Below, one piece after another: positions 26,827-34,142 of a stretch of DNA of 64,000 nucleotides. The stretch's first letter is position 1. The number at the start of each line of letters is the position of its first letter. This DNA comes from JAVBJN01 sp031546985 (GTDB taxonomy: Bacteria; Bacteroidota; Bacteroidia; Chitinophagales; Chitinophagaceae). The stretch is taken from contig JAVBJN010000040.1 in NCBI GenBank assembly GCA_031546985.1, forward strand, positions 62,001-126,000, in the 5' to 3' direction. A program made the position numbers and the translations under genes. The notes under the pieces are model-generated. The model had not been told where the DNA came from. It worked only from the letters and a program-made list of their open reading frames with translations, and did no database searches.

Positions 26827-27636
26827 ATGAGGAAATTATTGTTTGTAACGCTGGCTATTGCTGGGCTTGCGGCCTGCCGCTCGAGCCATATTAAAGAAGA
26901 TAAGGATTTGGGAGAGGTGTTTAAAGCCCATCAGATTACCGATGGTTGTTTTGAGATCTACGACAACAGCCACGATATTGTGCATTACTTTAATAAAGAA
27001 CGTTGCGCTACCGGTTACACACCCGCCTCTACATTTAAGGTAATGAACTCGCTGGTAGCCCTGCAAACCGGCGTGGCATTGGATGAGAGCCTGGTTATAC
27101 CCTGGGATGGCGTAACCCGCAGCATGCCGGAGTGGAACAAGGATATGGACATGCGCGAGGCTTTTAAAGTAAGTTGTGTGCCCTACTACCAGGAGCTGGC
27201 CCGCCGCATTGGTAAAAAAGACATGCAGCACTACCTCGATACCGTGCAGTATGGCAATAAAAAGATTGGTGGCGCCATAGACCAGTTCTGGCTCGATGGT
27301 AGTCTGAGGATTACAGCTGATGAGCAGGTAGGGTTTATGAAAAAACTGTATCATGACGAACTGCCGTTTTCTAAACGCAACCAACGTATTGTGCGCAGTA
27401 TGATGATGCGCGAAAACGAAGAGAAATATAAGCTGTCGTACAAAACAGGTGTGGGCAGCCAGAACGATACGACTATTGCATGGATTGTAGGGTTTGCAGA
27501 AGACAGCATGAGTCACCCTTACTTTTTTGCAATGAACTTTTCTACAGTAGATACTACGATGGATGTGCCAGCTAAAAGGCTCGATCTGCTGCACGACCTG
27601 CTAAAGCAAAAAGGTATTATTCCTACGGTGAAGTAA
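26827..27636 (+). CDS. Class D (OXA-type) beta-lactamase, lipoprotein
   Basis: A 269-aa serine beta-lactamase of class D. It has a lipoprotein signal with lipobox LAAC17, so it is probably anchored to a membrane. The complete motif set is present: S68-T-F-K71 (the lysine that is carboxylated in OXA enzymes), S116-C-V118, Y142-G-N144, W155 and K206-T-G208, plus PWDG, which matches the OXA family. The enzyme hydrolyses beta-lactams through a Ser68 acyl intermediate; the substrate range cannot be read from sequence. Composition matches its neighbours and no mobile element is nearby, so it looks resident rather than acquired. A BlaR-type sensor domain would be longer and have membrane segments. 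Confidence 0.88.
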   Translation: MRKLLFVTLAIAGLAACRSSHIKEDKDLGEVFKAHQITDGCFEIYDNSHDIVHYFNKERCATGYTPASTFKVMNSLVALQTGVALDESLVIPWDGVTRSMPEWNKDMDMREAFKVSCVPYYQELARRIGKKDMQHYLDTVQYGNKKIGGAIDQFWLDGSLRITADEQVGFMKKLYHDELPFSKRNQRIVRSMMMRENEEKYKLSYKTGVGSQNDTTIAWIVGFAEDSMSHPYFFAMNFSTVDTTMDVPAKRLDLLHDLLKQKGIIPTVK

Positions 27637-27658
27637 ACACACTATCATTTCAGATAAA

Positions 27659-27690
27659 GAGAAAGGCCGGAATTGCTCCGGCCTTTTCTG
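27659..27690 (+). terminator. Terminator of the beta-lactamase gene
   Basis: AAAGGCCGGA (27662-27671) pairs with TCCGGCCTTT (27677-27686) around ATTGC, followed by a short T run. Confidence 0.85.
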
Positions 27691-27766
27691 TTAGCCTTTG
27701 TATTGTATGTTATCGGGGAACTTAGGCTGAAGTCACAGTATTGCAGCTGTAAGATCAAGGTACTAA

Positions 27767-27795
27767 CCCGAAAACGCGGTGTGTCCGTTTTCGGG
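27767..27795. repeat. Hairpin, 10-bp stem
   Basis: CCCGAAAACG (27767-27776) pairs perfectly with CGTTTTCGGG (27786-27795), followed by GCGGC and a T run. It could stop transcription from the left, but the beta-lactamase gene already has a terminator. Confidence 0.7.
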
Positions 27796-27802
27796 CGGCT
27801 TT

Positions 27803-27840
27803 TTTGTGTTACTTTTTTTCCGCAAAAAAAGTAACACAAA
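27803..27840. repeat. Perfect 17-bp inverted repeat
   Basis: TTTGTGTTACTTTTTTT (27803-27819) is the exact complement of AAAAAAAGTAACACAAA (27824-27840), with only CCGC between. It is too A/T-rich in its core for a classic terminator and looks like a REP-like intergenic element. Confidence 0.8.
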
Positions 27841-27920
27841 GTTGAAACGGGTTTTGAAGTTAGGTTTGCGTGGTTGCAACGCGATGCGCAGAAGAAATGT
27901 CAGATGCTGTTCATCGCATC

Positions 27921-27950
27921 CCCGGAGGAATGGTATATAAATCCTCCGGG
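27921..27950. repeat. Hairpin, 9-bp stem
   Basis: CCCGGAGGA (27921-27929) pairs with TCCTCCGGG (27942-27950). A second GC-rich run (CCGGGG) and a T run follow. Confidence 0.6.
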
Positions 27951-28094
27951 CTCTGCCGGGGTATTTTTTATATTGCATAAAGGAAACGCCACAGTTGGGG
28001 CTTTTATGGCTTGATTGTTGACATGAAGTGCACCCCGGGGCTTATACACCTGTTAAACTTTCCTAAAACCATTTTGCGCAATCAGAACTGGTTT

Positions 28095-28102
28095 TAATTT
28101 TG
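28095..28102 (+). promoter_or_regulatory. Bacteroidota -7 element (TAATTTTG)
   Basis: An exact TAnnTTTG match 23 bases before the start of the VWA gene. Confidence 0.5.
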
Positions 28103-28125
28103 AGTATCATTGAGTCTATCATATT

Positions 28126-29136
28126 ATGTTGCGATTTCAGCATATAGAATATTTATGGGCGCTGCTGCTGGTGCCGGTTGTGCTGCTGCTGTTTGCAGGG
28201 TATAGCCGCTGGCGCAAAACCCGAATGCAGCGCCTGGGCGATAAAGCGCTGGTGCAGCAAATGTTTCGCGGATACATTCCCGGCAGGGCCGTATTAAAAT
28301 TTCTGCTGCTTTTCTTTGCGCTTATTACCGGGCTGTTGGGCATTGCCAACCTGCAGATGGGCAACCGTATGGAGAAGGTAGAGCGTAAAGGCGTAGATGT
28401 AATGATAGCGCTCGACGTAAGCAAAAGTATGCTGGCTACCGATGTGCAGCCTACCCGCCTGGACCGGTCCAAACAACTCATTCAACGGTTGATGGATAAG
28501 CTGGGCAACGACCGCATTGGTCTGGTGGTATTTGCAGGTAAGTCTTACCTCTCTGTGCCGCTTACGGTAGATTACAGTGCTATTAAAATGATTCTGTCTA
28601 CCGTAGGGCCAGATATGGTGCCTACCCAGGGTACCGTTATTGGCGATGCCATTCGCATGAGCACCGAAGCCTTTAATGAAAAAGAGCAGAAATATAAATC
28701 GCTTATCATCATCAGCGATGGTGAGGACCATGACGAAACCGCTGCCGAAGCCGTAAAAGATGCTGTGTCTAAGGGAATGATGATAAGCACGGTGGGTGTA
28801 GGTTCGCCACAGGGCGTGGCGCTTATGGACCCCGAAACCGGGCAGCAGAAGGTAGATGATGCGGGCCAGCCGGTAATTACCAAACTAAACGAGCCGGAGC
28901 TGCGGCAGATAGCGGCCGAAGGCAAGGGCATTTACCAATTGCTGAACAATACCGATAAGGTGGCAGAGGCATTAAACGACCAGGTAAACAGTATGGAGCA
29001 GAAGAAGTTTGGCGATGTATTGTTTACCGATTACAACAGCTACTTCCAGTACTTTTTGGCTATAACGCTGCTACTGCTGGTGCTGGAGTTCTTTTTGCCG
29101 GATATTAAAAAACAAAACAAACCAGGTATTGCCTGA
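28126..29136 (+). CDS. VWA-domain membrane protein (BatB-like)
   Basis: A 336-aa inner-membrane protein. Two N-terminal membrane segments (about 9-25 and 57-76), a von Willebrand A domain (about 88-285) with an intact MIDAS D97-V-S99-K-S101, and a C-terminal membrane segment (about 305-325, YFLAITLLLLVLEFF). This is the layout of the BatA/BatB proteins of Bacteroidota and spirochaetes; the two are hard to tell apart, and the BatC-like partner downstream favours BatB. These aerotolerance-type loci are thought to handle envelope stress, but the biochemical role is unsettled. Its TGA overlaps the ATG of the next gene by one base, so translation is probably coupled. Confidence 0.82.
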   Translation: MLRFQHIEYLWALLLVPVVLLLFAGYSRWRKTRMQRLGDKALVQQMFRGYIPGRAVLKFLLLFFALITGLLGIANLQMGNRMEKVERKGVDVMIALDVSKSMLATDVQPTRLDRSKQLIQRLMDKLGNDRIGLVVFAGKSYLSVPLTVDYSAIKMILSTVGPDMVPTQGTVIGDAIRMSTEAFNEKEQKYKSLIIISDGEDHDETAAEAVKDAVSKGMMISTVGVGSPQGVALMDPETGQQKVDDAGQPVITKLNEPELRQIAAEGKGIYQLLNNTDKVAEALNDQVNSMEQKKFGDVLFTDYNSYFQYFLAITLLLLVLEFFLPDIKKQNKPGIA

Positions 29137-29909
29137 TGAAGAAGGTTATACATATTACTGTGGCATTACTGCTGGTAGCGGGTGTGGCTGTGGCGCAACA
29201 AAAGCCTAAGACCAACGAGGCTGCCCGGAAAGATATTTTGCAGGGAAACGATTATTACCGCAAAAGCGAGCTGGGCCTGGCATCGGACTATTACAAGCAA
29301 GCGCTTGCCAAAGATCCGGCCAATGCGGTGGCTAAATACAATCTGGGCAATACTTTGTACCAGGGTAAGCAGTTTGAGGCCGCTGCCGAGGCATATGGCA
29401 ATACCAAAGGCGGCAGCAAAGCTGAGCAGGCCAAAACGCTGCACAACCTGGGCAATGCCATGATGGAGCAGCAGCAGTGGCAAAAAGCGGCAGATGCCTA
29501 CAAGCAATCGCTAAAACTTAACCCCAATGCCTCAGATACCCGTTACAACCTGGCTTATGCACAGGAGAAACTGAAAAAACAACAACAGGACCAGCAAAAG
29601 AAAAACGATAAGAACCAGGACAAGAAAAACCAGGATAAAAATAAAGATCAGAATAAAGACAAGGATAAGGACAAGCAGGACAAGAAAGACCAGGACAAAC
29701 AAAAACAGGATCAGAACCAGAAAGATAACCAGGATAAAAAAGACCAGGATAAAGATAAGCAAGACCAGCGCCCGCAACCCCAGCCCAGCAAAATGAGCCA
29801 GAAACAGGCCGAGCAATTGCTCAATGCCCTGAACAACGAAGAAAAGAAAGTGCAGGATAAGATGAAGAAAGGCCAGGGTGCAAAGGTAAAAATGGAAAAG
29901 GACTGGTAG
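29136..29909 (+). CDS. TPR protein, BatC-like
   Basis: A 257-aa exported protein. A signal peptide (about 1-21, GVAVAQQ) is followed by tetratricopeptide repeats (about 30-150: PANAVAKYNLGNTLYQGKQ, and NPNASDTRYNLAYAQEKL). A long low-complexity stretch of Lys, Asp, Gln and Asn covers about 151-215. The conserved end (QAEQLLNALNNEEKKVQDKMKK) is characteristic of BatC-like proteins. It is translationally coupled to the VWA gene. The usual BatD gene does not follow: a hairpin and a convergent gene come next. It is likely a periplasmic scaffold working with the VWA protein. Confidence 0.82.
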   Translation: MKKVIHITVALLLVAGVAVAQQKPKTNEAARKDILQGNDYYRKSELGLASDYYKQALAKDPANAVAKYNLGNTLYQGKQFEAAAEAYGNTKGGSKAEQAKTLHNLGNAMMEQQQWQKAADAYKQSLKLNPNASDTRYNLAYAQEKLKKQQQDQQKKNDKNQDKKNQDKNKDQNKDKDKDKQDKKDQDKQKQDQNQKDNQDKKDQDKDKQDQRPQPQPSKMSQKQAEQLLNALNNEEKKVQDKMKKGQGAKVKMEKDW

Positions 29910-29940
29910 CGATCGCTGATTTAAGCGTAAAAGCAGGCCT

Positions 29941-29972
29941 AACCTGTCAGGTGCGCAGCTCCTGACAGGTTT
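29941..29972 (+). terminator. Hairpin after the BatC-like gene
   Basis: AACCTGTCAGG (29941-29951) pairs perfectly with CCTGACAGGTT (29961-29971). Only a short T run follows, so it is a weak terminator or an RNA-stabilising structure. Confidence 0.5.
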
Positions 29973-30024
29973 AAAGCAAAGATGATCTCCAGCAACAAGT
30001 TTTATAAGCAAAAAGCGTAGACAA

Positions 30025-30066
30025 ATAATAACAATCCCCGGCCAAGTGGCCGGGGATTGTTATTAT
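30025..30066. terminator. Bidirectional terminator between convergent genes
   Basis: A near-perfect 19-bp stem, from ATAATAACAATCCCCGGCC (30025-30043) to GGCCGGGGATTGTTATTAT (30048-30066). It lies between the ends of the BatC-like and AsmA-like genes and has A/T-rich arms on both sides. Confidence 0.85.
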
Positions 30067-30068
30067 GC

Positions 30069-33000
30069 TTAATCTGGTTTAAATACTTGTATGGGTGCTG
30101 CTAGCGAATCGGGCGGCACCTGCGGTGGGTCTGGTAGCGGCATTGGCCGTGGTGTGGGATGTGCAAGTGCAGCATTAATCTTTTTCTGTACTTTTTTATT
30201 GCTTTGCACGCCCGCGTTGGTTTTAAAGCCGCTGATAAAGTTTTTGGCCACATAGTTAAACAAGAAGCGGTCGCGCATACGGTCAAAGTATACCAGCCCG
30301 CGCTTGTCATTATTGGTGTGGATGATCAGTTTATCGGCCAGGGTTACGGCCCAGCGTTTCCAGAACACATTGGCAGGGTCCCTGGGGTTGAGGCCTACCT
30401 TCAGGTTGTTGTAAAAAAGATCGAGGTGGCCGTAAGAGAAGTAGTCGTTGCCCTTAAAATACAACTCACCCGGCTGGGCTATACCATCGTACACAATAGC
30501 CCTGGTAAGTGGTGTAACGGCGGAGTTTAATATCGGCAGCGGCAGCAGTCCAAAACTGATGGTGCTTTCAAAACTGCTCATGGTATCGGCAATAGGCGCT
30601 TTGTATACCCAGCGGGCAGGTACCGTGCCCAGCATGGTGCCGGTAGCATCCCAGAATAAAGTATCGGCAGTGGTTACTTCCTTGCCCCGCACATTGTACA
30701 GCTTGCCCTGTATATCGCTAAAGCGCATCCTGCCCGTGTCTTTGGTCTGTTCCGAAATCTCGGCATAAGCCACGTTTCCGTTTCTGAAACCCACACTGTC
30801 TATATCGATGAGGTAAGCTGCCTCGCGCAGCAACCGTTGCGGCAGTGCTTTGTAGGCAGCCTTGTCTGGCAGGTTTTTGTCGCGCACTACATTTATGTTA
30901 AACCCTTGCGCGGTAATGTATGGCGAGCGAATGGTGCTATCGCGGAAGAAATCGCTGCTCGAAAACTGGTGCACTTTAATACCCTTAACGCCCGCCTGTA
31001 TGTAATCTGTTTCGTAAGGTTCGGTAGCAAAAAAGGTTTTGGCATCCTGCGTGGGATGCAGGTAGGCACTGTCCAGCGTAATGGTACCGTTCTTGCCCGT
31101 ATAGTCAATATTAAAAAGCTGGAGGCTGGTTTTAGGGTTTATAAACCGGGTGTACTCATTGTGCACCACAATGCTTTGGTGGTACTCGGCCATGTTGTTC
31201 AGAATATCTTTGTCCTCCACATTCCACGACCATTGCTGCACGCTTACAATATTGTCTTTAGATACAAGGGTCATGCCCTTTTGTTTGTTTTCGAGCGCCA
31301 CATTCAGGTGTTGCATGTTAAACGCCTTAACGGGAATGATTTTATCGTTTTTGCCAGCCCACAGCGGTCTGCCAGCCGCATCAATCATGGTGCTCCAGCG
31401 GGCGGCATCCAGTTTAAGATCGCTTTTGCCTTTGAGGTCTACTTCCAGTTTGCCGCCATCTATATCGATGGTGCCCTGTAGTAATTCGTGCAGGGTAAAA
31501 GAGGTAAAACGCCCCCTGTCTACCGCCACATTCAGGTGTTGCTGGGCTACTTTCAGCGACATATCGGGTTTGAGCAAGGCCAGGTCTATCTGCGCCTCAT
31601 TAATGTTAATATTGTTCATCTCTACCAGCAAAGGAGAGGCCTTCTTTGCTTTTAAATGCGCCTGCTGCTCTTGTGGCCGGGGTTGCAGTTTTACTTTAAC
31701 CAATGGGTGGTCGGCCCGCAGTTCCTGTATTTTCCAGTTGTATAAAGTGCCCTTCGTTTTGGTGGCATTAAAAGTCATGCGCGGCATTTTTATCTGAATG
31801 TCGTGGTCTTCCTGCTTCATGTGCAACTCAATATCCCTGATCTGGCTGGGCTTGCCGTCGTTGATAGAGAAATTGTGCATTTGCATTTTAAGCCGGTCGG
31901 AGTTTACATCTGCCAGCGTACCGCTTATGAGCAGGGTGTTCCAGTCAAATCGGTTTTCGCCCGGCACAATATTCAGCCCCGTGCTTTGAATGGCGTACAG
32001 GTATAGCTGAATGGTAAAGTCTTTGAACCGCGCATTGTCTACCCGCATTTTGTTCACGTTCAGCTCATCTATCTGTATGCCGCTTAGGCCCTGCTGCGGT
32101 GCACTGCCGGGGGCTTGTGGTTTGGATTGTGCGGTTAGGTAAATACTGTCGCCATTGATCCGGCGCACATGCAGTCTTTTGTTGAGTTGCCAGGCATTCC
32201 AGTCCATTCCCTCAACGCTCAGCGTGCGGCTGGCCAGTTTTAGCTGGTCGGGAATTTCGGCGTAGATGCGGCCTACCGATACATTGCCTTCATTGTTGAT
32301 CTTGCCATTGCTGGCATTTAGTTTTATACCCGGCAGCCCTGCCCTGGCTTCGTCAAAAGCCAGTACTTTTATACTGCTGGCCAGTTGTTCTATGTTTTCC
32401 GATTTCAGGAATCCCGGCCCGTCTACCTGCACATTCAGCTCCTGGAAATAGGCCAGTTCATCGCCGGCTTTGCGTACGCTTACCGCACCATTTTCTACCG
32501 TAATGGTTTTCATCTCTACCGTTCGGGCTATATTGCCCAGCCAGGGTGGCAGAAAAAAGCCTTTTTTGCTTTTGCGCTGCGGATGGTCGGCAATGTTAAT
32601 GAGCAGTGTAGGGCGTTTAAACACCAGGTTTTGCGCATACAGTTTGTTGCTGTTAAACAGATCGGGCAGGTCTATGGCTTCCAGGCGCACCTCCTGGATA
32701 AAGATCTTATCGTCCATCTTTTGGGTGGCATGCTCGCCCGGCACCATAGAGAAGTTAGACAGTACCGCGGTGTTGTTCTTTTCGATCTTAAACCCGGTAA
32801 ACATGATCTTGAAATTACTGTCGGGGCCGTAGGTGGTGCTGTCGCGCAGGGCAAATTTGATGCTGTCGAGGTCTATCGGAGGGGTACCTTGTTTAAATAC
32901 TTTGAGGTTAAAGATTTCAAAATCGTTGCGGCTCAGTTTTACCTCTTTTATGCCTTTGGAGGTTTGTGCAGAGGCATTGAACAGCGCCCGCTTAATGGCA

Positions 33001-34007
33001 ATGTATTTGATGTTGAGATCGCCGGGCAGGTACAGTAAAATGTCGTGCACGATTTCGGATAAGGCTTTCTTCTTTTTTTCGGAACGCTCCAGCCGCACAA
33101 AAAAGTTGAACTCTGGTGCTCTCGCTACCAGTGAGTCTGCTTTAATAAGCCCATCTTTATAAATACTGTAGAAGTCAGTGTTTTCCAGTTTCAGTTCCGG
33201 AAACACCACTTCGCTCAGGCTGGTATCCTTATCGTTGAGGTATCCTTTGTAATAGAAATTGTCGAGTTGTAGGCGGTTTTCTGCCGTAGTAATGAGCAGG
33301 GTTTTAAACAGCAGGTGCTGGGTAGAGTCGGCTAGTATAATATCCGGCTCCCGGATTACCAGCCGTATATCGTCGCTCTTCAGCGAGCGGCCGTCAGCAG
33401 CGCTTTTAGGGTCATGCAGCGAAAAATTTTCGATGGTAAAAAAGATGTGGTTAATGCCAAACAGGGTTTTGGAAAGATCGTTGCTGGTAATATTGATCTT
33501 GCCATTGATAATGGCCAGTCCTTTAATTTTAAGCCTGCTGGCAAATCCGCTGATGTACTGGTAAAGATTGCCCGATTCGGTAAAAACGAAGTTGTTGTTT
33601 TTGCTGTTTTTGTTGGGGGGCGAGGCCACCACCGTTACCTCGGGGTTGCGCACCATAATGCTGGAGATGTTCAGCGCACGGTGGGCAACGAGCTGGTATA
33701 CGGAGCCTACTGCTGCAAACACTTCCGAAGCCTTAAATTCAAAGGTTTTTTTGTGGTTTTTATTTACCGCAAGCAATTGCACCCCCTCCAGCCTTATCCG
33801 CAGCGGAAAATAGCGGATGCGCAGCTTTTTCATTTCCAGCTGGTACTGGCCGTTGGTCTCCTGGCTTACCAGGTCGCGAATCAGGTTTGCTGCGTTGTAT
33901 TTAATGTACTGGTGTAGTCCCTCAAAGGCTGCCAATACCACAAACAAGATCAGCAACGTGGTGCGAAGCTGTTTCTTTTTGGGGGTAGGTTTCTTCTTTT
34001 CAGCCAA
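30069..34007 (-). CDS. Giant AsmA-like membrane-anchored protein
   Basis: A 1312-aa protein with a lysine-rich cytoplasmic start (about 1-13), one membrane segment (about 14-33, LRTTLLILFVVLAAFEGL) and an otherwise periplasmic chain of repeated beta strands, with phrases such as GVQLLAVNKNHKKTFEFKAS, INGKINITSNDL and FNMQHLNVALENKQK. This AsmA/DUF748-like form belongs to the family of beta-groove proteins proposed to carry lipids across the periplasm. The end is proline-rich (PTPRPMPLPDPPQVPP). The start is TTG: there is a stop upstream, no ATG in between, and the next Met is about residue 60, past the membrane segment. Function here is inferred from family only. Confidence 0.75.
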   Translation of the reverse strand: MAEKKKPTPKKKQLRTTLLILFVVLAAFEGLHQYIKYNAANLIRDLVSQETNGQYQLEMKKLRIRYFPLRIRLEGVQLLAVNKNHKKTFEFKASEVFAAVGSVYQLVAHRALNISSIMVRNPEVTVVASPPNKNSKNNNFVFTESGNLYQYISGFASRLKIKGLAIINGKINITSNDLSKTLFGINHIFFTIENFSLHDPKSAADGRSLKSDDIRLVIREPDIILADSTQHLLFKTLLITTAENRLQLDNFYYKGYLNDKDTSLSEVVFPELKLENTDFYSIYKDGLIKADSLVARAPEFNFFVRLERSEKKKKALSEIVHDILLYLPGDLNIKYIAIKRALFNASAQTSKGIKEVKLSRNDFEIFNLKVFKQGTPPIDLDSIKFALRDSTTYGPDSNFKIMFTGFKIEKNNTAVLSNFSMVPGEHATQKMDDKIFIQEVRLEAIDLPDLFNSNKLYAQNLVFKRPTLLINIADHPQRKSKKGFFLPPWLGNIARTVEMKTITVENGAVSVRKAGDELAYFQELNVQVDGPGFLKSENIEQLASSIKVLAFDEARAGLPGIKLNASNGKINNEGNVSVGRIYAEIPDQLKLASRTLSVEGMDWNAWQLNKRLHVRRINGDSIYLTAQSKPQAPGSAPQQGLSGIQIDELNVNKMRVDNARFKDFTIQLYLYAIQSTGLNIVPGENRFDWNTLLISGTLADVNSDRLKMQMHNFSINDGKPSQIRDIELHMKQEDHDIQIKMPRMTFNATKTKGTLYNWKIQELRADHPLVKVKLQPRPQEQQAHLKAKKASPLLVEMNNININEAQIDLALLKPDMSLKVAQQHLNVAVDRGRFTSFTLHELLQGTIDIDGGKLEVDLKGKSDLKLDAARWSTMIDAAGRPLWAGKNDKIIPVKAFNMQHLNVALENKQKGMTLVSKDNIVSVQQWSWNVEDKDILNNMAEYHQSIVVHNEYTRFINPKTSLQLFNIDYTGKNGTITLDSAYLHPTQDAKTFFATEPYETDYIQAGVKGIKVHQFSSSDFFRDSTIRSPYITAQGFNINVVRDKNLPDKAAYKALPQRLLREAAYLIDIDSVGFRNGNVAYAEISEQTKDTGRMRFSDIQGKLYNVRGKEVTTADTLFWDATGTMLGTVPARWVYKAPIADTMSSFESTISFGLLPLPILNSAVTPLTRAIVYDGIAQPGELYFKGNDYFSYGHLDLFYNNLKVGLNPRDPANVFWKRWAVTLADKLIIHTNNDKRGLVYFDRMRDRFLFNYVAKNFISGFKTNAGVQSNKKVQKKINAALAHPTPRPMPLPDPPQVPPDSLAAPIQVFKPD

Positions 34008-34104
34008 TGCGTAACTATTTATTCTTCAAGTTACAACGCTTTTGGCAAATAATTTAACAATATGCTGGCACCTGTTTAACTGCGTTAATTGGCGCTTATT
34101 GTGT

Positions 34105-34112
34105 TACTTTTG
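34105..34112 (+). promoter_or_regulatory. Bacteroidota -7 element (TACTTTTG)
   Basis: An exact TAnnTTTG match 30 bases before the ispG start. An AGGAG ribosome-binding sequence (34133-34137), unusual for this phylum, sits 5 bases before the ATG. Confidence 0.55.
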
Positions 34113-34142
34113 CTGCTTATATAACAGATATCAGGAGCGTTT

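Larger units (their letters stand above)
27691..28094. other. Non-coding spacer rich in inverted repeats
   Basis: About 400 bases between the beta-lactamase terminator and the next promoter, with no convincing gene. It holds three hairpins in a row, listed separately. The two short minus-strand frames here run straight through the hairpins and show no domain or signal peptide, so I treat them as chance. Confidence 0.6.

Noticed and set aside
27645..27978. Two short minus-strand frames in the 27.6-28.0 kb spacer
   Set aside because: They cross terminator and inverted-repeat stems, have odd composition and no domain.
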